Made by a program: the position numbers and the translations under genes. Positions 1-5,803 of a stretch of 9,491 bases of DNA are shown piece after piece (positions within the stretch are counted from its first letter, which is position 1; every line of letters begins with the position of its first letter). The stretch is from CAZRHH01 sp964599885 (GTDB lineage Bacteria > Chloroflexota > Dehalococcoidia > DSTF01 > JACRBR01), in the NCBI GenBank assembly GCA_964599885.1, contig CAZRHH010000100.1, forward strand, positions 1-9,491, read 5' to 3'. The notes beneath the pieces were generated by a model. It saw only the letters and a program-made list of their open reading frames with translations, searched no databases and was not told the DNA's origin.

Positions 1-321
1 ATCTCCCGCCGCGGCGATGCTGGGCAGCGCCTCGCCGCGAAAGCCGAGCGTGGCGACGCGCCAGAGATCGTCTTCGCCGCGCACCTTGCTCGTCGCGTGG
101 CGCTCGAACGCGAGGCGCAGCTCGCCGGGGTCGATGCCGCAGCCGTCGTCGGTGACGCGGATCAGCGCCAGCCCGCCTTCGCGCACCTCGACGGTGATCT
201 GCGTGGCGCCGGCGTCCAGCGAGTTTTCGACGAGTTCTTTGACGACGGAGGCGGGGCGCTCGATGACTTCGCCAGCCGCGATCTTCGCCGCTTCGTGCGG
301 TTCCAGGATGCGGATCGCCAC
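1..321 (-). CDS. mutL: DNA mismatch repair protein MutL, N-terminal part (runs off left edge)
   Basis: MutL is the GHKL-type ATPase that couples MutS mismatch recognition to strand excision in the cytoplasm. Only the first 107 residues lie in the window. They contain the signature ATPase motifs: motif I with Glu29 and Asn33 in KELVENSLDAGA, motif II with Asp58 in DDGCGI, the HATSK box at residues 75-79, and GFRGEAL at 93-99. The spacing matches the E. coli numbering (E29, N33, D58) as I remember it. The start is GTG at 321-319, chosen because the mature-looking protein begins A-I-R-I-L as in the family and because GGAGGT (minus strand, 333-328) sits 6 nt upstream. An ATG at 350 is out of frame. 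The gene is divergent from the secreted protease and shares a 103-bp spacer with it. The dimerisation domain and any endonuclease motif lie outside the window. Confidence 0.97.
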   Translation of the reverse strand, partial: MAIRILEPHEAAKIAAGEVIERPASVVKELVENSLDAGATQITVEVREGGLALIRVTDDGCGIDPGELRLAFERHATSKVRGEDDLWRVATLGFRGEALPSIAAAGD

Positions 322-340
322 CGGGCCACCTCCAGCGGCG

Positions 341-346
341 ATTGTA
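341..346 (-). promoter_or_regulatory. -10-like TACAAT upstream of mutL
   Basis: On the minus strand TACAAT lies 7 nt before the mutL Shine-Dalgarno and is followed by CGCCGC. No -35 of TTGACA type is seen about 17 nt upstream. The same TACAATCG core occurs before mutS. Transcription from it would give a very short leader. This is pattern evidence only. Confidence 0.4.
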
Positions 347-376
347 CCATTCGGAGGGCGCGCGGGAGTGTCCCCT

Positions 377-387
377 TATGCTATGCT
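377..387 (+). promoter_or_regulatory. -10-like tandem TATGC-TATGC-T upstream of protease gene
   Basis: Two overlapping TATGCT hexamers (377-382 and 382-387) lie in the divergent mutL/protease spacer, 38-43 nt before the protease ATG, and are followed by a CGCCG stretch like the other putative -10 sites in the window. No convincing -35 is visible. An in-frame ATG at 383 lies inside the element, which argues against that ATG being the true start. Confidence 0.35.
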
Positions 388-424
388 CGCCGTCGCAGGG
401 CGCGCGGTGGAGGTGGACGCAGGG

Positions 425-1816
425 ATGATACGCAGCTTCCGCCGGCACCGCCTCGTCGCCGCCAGCATGCTGCTCGCGCTTGCGACGCTGAGCGCGCTCT
501 CCGCCGTACCGAGCAACGCCAGCACGCCGAAGCCGGTTCGACCCGCCACCGTCGAGGCGACGCCAGCGCACACGTCGTCGATCGTCGTCCGCGCACGCAG
601 CGGCGGCGACCTGCCACGCGTCGAAGCCGCGGTACGTGACGCCGGCTACTCCGTGGCCGAGCGCATCCCGTCGATGAAGGCGCTGGCTGTCGGCCTGCCG
701 CCGGGGGTCGGCGCCGTCGAAGCGGTGACGCGACTGACGGGCGCTCCGGGCGTGCTGTACGCCGAACCGGCATATCCCGTGCGCGCGGCCGATGTCCCGG
801 CGGACGCTTTGTTCGAGCGACAGCAACCGTACCTAAGCGCCGTACGTGCGCCGGAAGCGTGGGAGGTCGAGACCGGGAATCCGGGCATCGTCGTAGCGGT
901 GCTCGATACCGGCGTTGACATCACCCACCCGGACCTCGCCGGGCGCATCTGGTCGAATCCGAACGACGCCGTCGCCAACGGCATCGACGACGACACGAAC
1001 GGCTGCATCGACGACGCGCACGGCTGCGCGGTCGTACTGACCTCGGATGGCGAGTGCGCGATCGCGATCGACGGCAACATCGCCGACGACGCCGGTCACG
1101 GCACGTTCGTCGCCGGGATCATCGCCGCCAACGCCGATGGCCACGGTATCGTCGGCGTCGCGCGCGGTGCGACGATCATGCCCGTCAAGGTGCTCGACTG
1201 TCAGGGCCGCGGCACATCGGTCGAACTGGCGCAGGGCATCGTCTACGCCGCCGAGAACGGCGCGCGCGTGATCAATATCAGCCTCGGCGGCAACGTCGAT
1301 TCCTTCTTCGTGCAGGAGGCGCTGCGGATCGCGCACGACGACTACGGTGTCGTCATCGTCGCGGCGTCAGGCAACAGCGGCGAGGCGGGCGTGACGTATC
1401 CGGCACGTTATCCGAACGTGATCGCCGTCGGCGCCGCCTCGGCGGGCGATCCCGGCAAGCGGGCGACGTTCTCAGCGTACGGACCGGAGGTCGACGTGGT
1501 GGCGGTCGGCGAGGGCGTCATCGGCACGATGGCGGCGGCGTTCTGCGACGAGTTCCTGCGGTGCCTGAACGAGGACGGCTACGCGGAGGCAGATGGCACG
1601 TCGTTCTCGGCGCCGCAGGTCAGTGGCCTCGTGGCGCTGATCCTTTCGCGACGCCCGCTGACGACGCCGGACGGCATGCTGCTGATTCTCAAGGCGACTG
1701 CGGATAAGGTTCCGCCTGGCGGACAACCCGACTGGGCTGGCGCCGGGCGGATCAACATGCTCAATGCGCTCGTGCCGCAGTTCCGGCTCGGCGCGCCGGG
1801 GGTGACGCGCAACTGA
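425..1816 (+). CDS. Secreted subtilisin-like serine protease (peptidase family S8)
   Basis: This 463-aa protein is a secreted endopeptidase. Residues 1 to about 33 form a Sec-type signal peptide: an Arg-rich n-region (RSFRRHR), then a hydrophobic run ending near AVPSNAS. Residues of about 50-117 look like an inhibitor I9-type propeptide. The S8 catalytic domain follows, with Asp161 (VAVLDTGVD), His225 (DDAGHGTFVAGI), oxyanion Asn317 (AASGNSG) and nucleophile Ser393 (DGTSFSAPQVSG). A D/N-rich loop at about 185-200 (NGIDDDTNGCIDDAHG) resembles loops common in S8 proteases of this subgroup and may bind Ca2+. There are six cysteines (194, 201, 211, 259, 374, 380), which could form disulfides outside the cell. 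There is no C-terminal anchoring or accessory domain. I chose ATG 425 because it opens directly on the signal peptide and follows GGAGGTGG (409-416). The frame stays open upstream to 17, but that region is antisense to mutL. Substrate is unknown. Confidence 0.93.
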   Translation: MIRSFRRHRLVAASMLLALATLSALSAVPSNASTPKPVRPATVEATPAHTSSIVVRARSGGDLPRVEAAVRDAGYSVAERIPSMKALAVGLPPGVGAVEAVTRLTGAPGVLYAEPAYPVRAADVPADALFERQQPYLSAVRAPEAWEVETGNPGIVVAVLDTGVDITHPDLAGRIWSNPNDAVANGIDDDTNGCIDDAHGCAVVLTSDGECAIAIDGNIADDAGHGTFVAGIIAANADGHGIVGVARGATIMPVKVLDCQGRGTSVELAQGIVYAAENGARVINISLGGNVDSFFVQEALRIAHDDYGVVIVAASGNSGEAGVTYPARYPNVIAVGAASAGDPGKRATFSAYGPEVDVVAVGEGVIGTMAAAFCDEFLRCLNEDGYAEADGTSFSAPQVSGLVALILSRRPLTTPDGMLLILKATADKVPPGGQPDWAGAGRINMLNALVPQFRLGAPGVTRN

Positions 1817-1836
1817 GGGCGTCCTAGCTGACGTTC

Positions 1837-1852
1837 GTCACCAGCCGGTGAC
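1837..1852. terminator. Small hairpin between convergent genes (weak terminator candidate)
   Basis: GTCACC-AGCC-GGTGAC is a perfect 6-bp stem with a 4-nt loop, followed on the plus strand by TTTC. It sits 20 nt after the protease stop and overlaps the last codons of the convergent PPOX gene. The stem is short and the T tract poor, so termination is only a possibility. Confidence 0.25.
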
Positions 1853-2242
1853 TTTCTCGGGCGTGATACGGAGCAGCACGCCGTCCCCGGTCGGCGTGCC
1901 TTCAACGTAGCGGCCGCCCATCTCTTCGCCGAGATAGCGTACGGCCAACGCGAGCCGCCATTCGGCGCTGGGCTGCGCTTCGATGCTCGCCCGTCCGCGC
2001 ACGATCACGGTGTGAAACGGCGCCCGCTCGCGGTCGTCGATGCAGAGCTCGACGCGCGGATCGCGCTCGACGTTTCGGTGCTTCTGCGAACCGCGGTCGA
2101 TCGACACGAGAAAAGCGCCGTCCTCGTACCGGAACCAGACCGGCGACGTGTGCGGCGCGCCGTCGGCGCGCACGCTCGCCAGCACAGCGATCCGTGGCTT
2201 CTCGACGAAGCGCTGTTGCCGTTCGGTTAGCTGTGTGGGCAT
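1838..2242 (-). CDS. PPOX-class (pyridoxamine 5'-phosphate oxidase-like) split-barrel flavin/F420-binding protein
   Basis: This 134-aa protein has the compact split beta-barrel pattern of the PPOX class, a family that binds FMN or F420 and usually acts as a small cytoplasmic homodimeric reductase or oxidase. Visible family features are the first hairpin (VLASVRADG at 20-28, then the P-H-T-S-P-V-W-F strand at 30-37), the cofactor-phosphate-type segment GSQKHRNVERDPRVEL at about 51-66, and the V-I-V-R-G-R-A strand typical of 'probable F420-dependent' PPOX members. The length fits single-domain members. Its ATG at 2242 lies inside the end of the upstream 130-aa gene (16-bp overlap), so the two are probably translationally coupled. 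An ATG 10 nt upstream is out of frame. Whether the cofactor is FMN or F420, and what the substrate is, cannot be read from the sequence. PNPOx proper (pdxH) is unlikely given the size and motifs. Confidence 0.88.
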   Translation of the reverse strand: MPTQLTERQQRFVEKPRIAVLASVRADGAPHTSPVWFRYEDGAFLVSIDRGSQKHRNVERDPRVELCIDDRERAPFHTVIVRGRASIEAQPSAEWRLALAVRYLGEEMGGRYVEGTPTGDGVLLRITPEKVTGW

Positions 2243-2619
2243 CCGTATCCATCCCTGAGCCTGATGCGACCGGGCCGGCCACGATCGAGGTCGACGACCT
2301 TAGACTGTTCGAGCACGACGGCCACCCAACCCGCCGTGACCGTCTTCTGGTATCGCTTGAGGTATCCGTCAAGCGTCTCCGGATCGCTTTTCGTCGTGAA
2401 CTTGCCGCCGATCAGCACCCAGTCCTTGCCACGAAGAAGTGCCGGGATACCCTCCAGGCAGTCCCACGAGATTGGCGTTCGATGCTCACCGGCACCCAGG
2501 AGTAACACGAGTGCATCGGGCGTTAGCTGTCCGATCGTGAACGCCGCGCCTGTTGGCGTGCTCAAATGCTGACCATCGGTTACGGCCGCGCGAATCGAAC
2601 GCTCGACTATACCCGCCAT
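2227..2619 (-). CDS. Unrecognised conserved-looking 130-aa protein
   Basis: I do not recognise this family. The 130-aa product is soluble, with no signal peptide or membrane segment. It has protein-like alternation of strands and helices: a T-x-x-G-A-A-F-T-I segment (about 22-30), a hydrophobic strand VLLLGAGEHRTPISW (about 38-52), W-D-C-L-E-G-I-P (52-59), W-V-L-I-G-G (about 67-72), a charged helix with Y-L-K-R-Y (about 84-88) and T-A-G-W-V-A-V-V-L-E (about 94-103). The start ATG at 2619 has a strong GGAGG (minus strand, 2630-2626) 6 nt upstream, which supports real translation. It lies 46 bp after mutS and overlaps the PPOX gene by 16 bp, so it is probably co-transcribed with both. Codon use is less GC-biased than its neighbours: by my hand count roughly 40 of 130 codons end in A or T, which may mean different ancestry. 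No function is inferred. Confidence 0.75.
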   Translation of the reverse strand: MAGIVERSIRAAVTDGQHLSTPTGAAFTIGQLTPDALVLLLGAGEHRTPISWDCLEGIPALLRGKDWVLIGGKFTTKSDPETLDGYLKRYQKTVTAGWVAVVLEQSKVVDLDRGRPGRIRLRDGYGCPHS

Positions 2620-2665
2620 CTCAAGCCTCCGACCTCAGATCCACGTCCGGCCTCCACCCCCACCT

Positions 2666-5281
2666 TCACGTTTCACCTCCCACCGCCCCGCCCCGTGCTT
2701 GCTCGCGCAGCTCGTAGAGCCGGCGCATAGCGTCGAGCGGCGTCATGGCGTCCATGTCGAGCGCCGCCAGCTCCCCGCGCAGGCCGTCGCCGGGCGGCGG
2801 CGCGAAGAGCGTCAGTTGCGGCGCCAGGTCGAGCGTCCTGCTGTGGCCGTTGGCGCCGCGTTCGAGTTCGACCAGCACCTCGCGCGCGCGCTGGATCACG
2901 GGCTGCGGCAATCCGGCCAGTTCGGCGACCTGGACGCCGTAACTGCGGTCGGCGCCGCCCGGAATGATCCGCCGCAAAAAGACGATGCGTCCCTGCTCCT
3001 CGGCGACGGCGACGTTGTAGTTGCGCACGCGGGGGAGCAGCAGCGAGAGCTCGACCAGCTCGTGATAATGCGTCGCGAACAGCGTCTTGGCGCGCAGCTG
3101 TGGCGCGTTGTGCAGATACTCCACCACCGACCGCGCGATCGCCATGCCGTCGTAGGTGCTCGTGCCGCGGCCGATCTCGTCGAGGATGATCAGTGAGCGG
3201 CGCGTCGCGTTGTGGAGGATCGCGCTCGTCTCGATCATCTCCACCATGAACGTCGACTGACCCGACGTCAGATCATCGCCGGCACCGACGCGCGTGAAAA
3301 TGCGGTCGACGACGCCGATCCGCGCCGACGACGCCGGCACGAAGCTGCCGATCTGCGCCATCAGCGCGATCACCGCGACCTGCCGCAAGTACGTCGACTT
3401 GCCAGCCATGTTCGGGCCGGTCAGCACGACGATCTGCGCGTCGTCACACGAAAGATCCGTATCGTTCGGCACGAACTCGCCCGCCGCGAGCGCGCGCTCG
3501 ACCATCGGATGCCGGCCGTCGCGGATCTCGAGGCCTTCGCCGTTATCGAGCGACGGTCGCGCGTAACCGTAACGCGACGCGACTTCGGCCAGCGCGCAGG
3601 CGACGTCGAGCTCCGCGATGGCGGCGGCGGTCGCCACGATGTGCGTCGCCGCCGCTGACACCTGGGCGCACACCTGCCGGAAGATCGCCGTCTCCATCTC
3701 CAGTGCGCGGTCCTTCGCGGTCAGGATCTGCGACTCATACTCGCGCAGTTGCGCCGTCGCGTAGCGCTCGGCGTTGACCAGCGACTGCCGCCGCTCGTAG
3801 TGGTTCGGCACGGCGGCGGCGTTCGCCTTGCTGATCTCGATGAAGTAGCCGAAGACGCGGTTATAGCCGATTTTCAGCGATTTAATGCCTGTGCGCTCGC
3901 GCTCGCCCGCCTCGAGTTCGGCGAGAAAGCGCCGCACGTCGCGCGAGATCAGGCGCAGGCTGTCGAGCTCCTGCGAGAATCCGGAGCGTACGACCGTACC
4001 GGAGTCGAGCGTCGCGCCCGGCTCGTCGTCGATCGCCTGCGCGATCGCTGCCACGACGTGGTCGTCCGTCCGCAGCCGCCCAGCGATCTCAGCGATCCGC
4101 GCGTCGGCGCCGTCGGCAAGTGCGGCGCGGAGCTGCGGCACCGCTTCGAGGCCGCGGCGCAGAGCCACCAACTCGCGCGGCATCGCCGAACCAGCGACGA
4201 TCCGGCTCACCAGACGCTCAAGATCCGGCACTCCGCGGAGCAGGTCGATCATCAGCGTCCGGCGCAGCGCGCTCTCGTGGCAGAACGCCACCGCGTCGAG
4301 CCGCGCATCGATCGCGGCGATGTCGCACAGCGGCTGGCCGACGCGGCGGCGGAGCAGGCGCGCGCCCATCGACGTGTTCGTCAGATCGAGCGTCGCCAGC
4401 AGCGATCCGTCTCGGCGAAGGTCGCGGCCGGCGGCGAACAGTTCGAGGTTGCGCATCGTGTGTGGATCGAGCGTCACGTAATCGTCCGGCTGATGCGCGC
4501 GGACGGCCGCGATCAGCCCGATGCTGCCGGCCTGCGTCTCGCGCAGGTACATCAGTGCGGCGCCGCAGGCCGCGACCGCGGGCGAGCCGCGCGGCATACC
4601 AAACGCTTCCGGCGATGCGACGCGGAACTGCTCGAGTAGCGTCACGTTCGCGAGTTCGGCGTCGTACCAGAGCGGCTCGACGCGCGTGACGTGCAGCGCC
4701 GGGTCGAGCCAGGGAGGCGCGTCGAGCCCGTCCGGCAACAGCACTTCCGCGGGCCGAATGCGCGATAGCTCCGCCGCCGCCCGCTCGCCCGAAAGGGCGC
4801 CGGCGACGAATTCCCCGGTGCTGATGTCGACGTACGCGAAGCCGGCATCGCCGTTCCAGACGTCGTCGCCGCGGCCGCGACGCGCCGGCGCGATACAGGC
4901 GAGATAATTATTGGCGCGCTCGTCGAGCAGATTGTTCTCGATCAGCGTCCCCGGCGTCACAACACGCACGACCTTGCGATCGACGATGCCCTTCGTCGTC
5001 GCCGGATCGCTCATCTGCTCGCACAGCGCGACCTTGTAGCCTTTGGCGATCAGCTTCGCCAAGTAGCCATCGACGGCGTGGTACGGGATGCCCGCCAGCG
5101 GCACGCGCAGTCCCTTGCCCATCGGCTTCGACGTCAGCGTCAGATCGAGCTCGCGTGAACACACCTCCGCGTCGTCATCGAACGTCTCGTAAAAGTCGCC
5201 GAGCCGGAAGAAGACGATCGCGTGCGGATAGCGCCGCTTCACGTCCAGATACTGCCGCCGGATCGGTGTCAGTTCGTCCAT
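2666..5281 (-). CDS. mutS: DNA mismatch repair protein MutS (MutS1)
   Basis: MutS is the cytoplasmic mismatch-recognition ATPase that recruits MutL. The 871-aa length is close to the family norm (E. coli 853). The N-terminal mismatch-reading domain has the key Phe30-Tyr31-Glu32 in GDFYETF, placing it in the MutS1 group rather than MutS2. Connector, lever and clamp domains follow to about residue 570. The ABC-type ATPase domain has Walker A GPNMAGKST at 622-630 (Lys628), the DDLTSGQSTFM signature at about 669-679, Walker B LIILDEIGRG with Asp701-Glu702, and FATHYHEL further on. Near the C-terminus QLTLF (822-826) matches the beta-clamp-binding consensus, followed by the usual tail with LDMDAMTPLDA. 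ATG 5281 gives the standard N-terminus; no good Shine-Dalgarno precedes it, but a TACAAT box ends 7 nt upstream. It heads the minus-strand unit with the 130-aa gene and PPOX gene. Nothing is truncated or missing. Confidence 0.98.
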   Translation of the reverse strand: MDELTPIRRQYLDVKRRYPHAIVFFRLGDFYETFDDDAEVCSRELDLTLTSKPMGKGLRVPLAGIPYHAVDGYLAKLIAKGYKVALCEQMSDPATTKGIVDRKVVRVVTPGTLIENNLLDERANNYLACIAPARRGRGDDVWNGDAGFAYVDISTGEFVAGALSGERAAAELSRIRPAEVLLPDGLDAPPWLDPALHVTRVEPLWYDAELANVTLLEQFRVASPEAFGMPRGSPAVAACGAALMYLRETQAGSIGLIAAVRAHQPDDYVTLDPHTMRNLELFAAGRDLRRDGSLLATLDLTNTSMGARLLRRRVGQPLCDIAAIDARLDAVAFCHESALRRTLMIDLLRGVPDLERLVSRIVAGSAMPRELVALRRGLEAVPQLRAALADGADARIAEIAGRLRTDDHVVAAIAQAIDDEPGATLDSGTVVRSGFSQELDSLRLISRDVRRFLAELEAGERERTGIKSLKIGYNRVFGYFIEISKANAAAVPNHYERRQSLVNAERYATAQLREYESQILTAKDRALEMETAIFRQVCAQVSAAATHIVATAAAIAELDVACALAEVASRYGYARPSLDNGEGLEIRDGRHPMVERALAAGEFVPNDTDLSCDDAQIVVLTGPNMAGKSTYLRQVAVIALMAQIGSFVPASSARIGVVDRIFTRVGAGDDLTSGQSTFMVEMIETSAILHNATRRSLIILDEIGRGTSTYDGMAIARSVVEYLHNAPQLRAKTLFATHYHELVELSLLLPRVRNYNVAVAEEQGRIVFLRRIIPGGADRSYGVQVAELAGLPQPVIQRAREVLVELERGANGHSRTLDLAPQLTLFAPPPGDGLRGELAALDMDAMTPLDAMRRLYELREQARGGAVGGET

Positions 5282-5288
5282 GCCGCCG

Positions 5289-5294
5289 ATTGTA
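5289..5294 (-). promoter_or_regulatory. -10-like TACAAT immediately upstream of mutS (possible leaderless start)
   Basis: On the minus strand TACAAT is separated from the mutS ATG by exactly 7 nt, the usual distance between a -10 box and the transcription start. Together with the lack of a Shine-Dalgarno this suggests that transcription begins at or next to the A of ATG. No clear -35 is present. The downstream sequence CGGCGG resembles that after the mutL box. Confidence 0.45.
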
Positions 5295-5345
5295 GCGCGG
5301 GCGGGCGGCTGGGAACTGGAGATCGGGGATTTGGTGGCAGTCGCC

Positions 5346-5351
5346 TATGAT
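5346..5351 (+). promoter_or_regulatory. -10-like TATGAT upstream of small membrane protein gene
   Basis: TATGAT preceded by GCC and followed by GTCCGCG lies 38 nt before the ATG at 5390, in the 108-bp divergent mutS spacer. The only TTG-rich hexamer nearby (TTGGTG at 5331-5336) is 9 nt away, too close for a -35. Confidence 0.35.
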
Positions 5352-5389
5352 GTCCGCGAACAACGGTGCGTCGCGCAGGCGGAGGTACG

Positions 5390-5698
5390 ATGACAGAGGA
5401 TCAGCGCAGGCAGGGCATCTTCGACGAACCACGCCAGATCACCGAGGAGACGGCGCGGCGGCTGGTGGACCGTATGGAGCGCGCCGGCGCGATGCGCCCT
5501 GTGCGGCACATCCGCGGCAACCAGATTGCATCGGCGCTGCTCGGGTCCATTGGCTTTGCGCTGTTCATCGTCGGTGTCGAACGCGCGGCAAGCGACATCC
5601 CGCTGATATCGAACGCCTACGGCTCGATGGCGGTCGGCGTCGTGCTGCTCGTGGCGACGGGTGCGCTCCTCACGCGGCTCGGCGGCGGGCGGGAGTGA
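5390..5698 (+). CDS. Small two-helix membrane protein, function unknown
   Basis: The 102-aa product starts with a charged soluble segment (about 1-40, rich in Arg, Glu and Gln, probably helical) and ends with a transmembrane hairpin: helix 1 about 46-63 (IASALLGSIGFALFIVG) and helix 2 about 78-96 (SMAVGVVLLVATGALLTRL), joined by a short loop. The Arg/His cluster R36-P-V-R-H-I-R42 before helix 1 predicts an N-in, C-in topology by the positive-inside rule. ATG 5390 is chosen over the upstream in-frame ATG at 5366 because GGAGG (5381-5385) lies 4 nt before it and would fall inside the coding region otherwise. I recognise no family. It is divergent from mutS and 105 bp upstream of the PEP-synthase-like gene, which has its own candidate promoter, so it may be monocistronic. 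Confidence 0.75.
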   Translation: MTEDQRRQGIFDEPRQITEETARRLVDRMERAGAMRPVRHIRGNQIASALLGSIGFALFIVGVERAASDIPLISNAYGSMAVGVVLLVATGALLTRLGGGRE

Positions 5699-5720
5699 CG
5701 CCGGGATGATGCCGGTGCGG

Positions 5721-5729
5721 TGGTATACT
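5721..5729 (+). promoter_or_regulatory. Extended -10 (TGGTATACT) upstream of the PEP-synthase-like gene
   Basis: TGG followed by TATACT (5724-5729) matches an extended -10 (TG-n-TATAAT with one mismatch), which can work without a -35; none is seen at 5701-5706. It would give a leader of about 65-70 nt and drive the two-gene unit ending in ppdK. Its position makes the GTG at 5720, the most upstream in-frame start, unlikely. Confidence 0.45.
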
Positions 5730-5738
5730 TCCGCGCTT

Positions 5739-5781
5739 CGGCGGCGAGGAAGGCGACGCTAGGCCGACGTGCGTCCCGCCG
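5739..5781 (+). other. Candidate structured 5' leader (nested inverted repeats)
   Basis: Outer arms CGGCGG (5739-5744) and CCGCCG (5776-5781) enclose inner arms GACGC (5755-5759) and GCGTC (5771-5775). The 3' arms are contiguous, so they could form one 11-bp helix interrupted by a 10-nt left bulge, with an 11-nt loop. It falls between the extended -10 and the likely Shine-Dalgarno of the downstream gene. In GC-rich DNA such pairs also arise by chance. Confidence 0.25.
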
Positions 5782-5803
5782 CTTACGAGAGGGTTTGAGC
5801 CAC

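Noticed and set aside
17..424. Upstream in-frame extension of the protease reading frame (start at 17, or ATG at 383)
   Set aside because: The first 300 nt are antisense to conserved mutL sequence, the extension would bury the signal peptide, and the ATG at 383 lies within the putative -10; ATG 425 has the ribosome-binding site.
1054..1707. 217-codon plus-strand frame inside the protease gene
   Set aside because: Extremely Arg-rich, frame-shifted shadow of the S8 catalytic domain.
2194..2505. 103-codon plus-strand frame opposite the 130-aa gene
   Set aside because: No ribosome-binding site and no protein-like pattern; the minus-strand frame has a strong GGAGG and translational overlap with the next gene.
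3749..4639. 296-codon plus-strand open frame opposite mutS
   Set aside because: Arg-rich low-complexity composition typical of antisense frames in GC-rich genes; mutS on the other strand is unmistakable.
5720..5803. Upstream 28-codon extension (GTG at 5720) of the PEP-synthase-like protein
   Set aside because: The start would overlap the extended -10 and the added residues are Arg/Ala-rich with no family match; GTG 5804 has a plausible ribosome-binding site.
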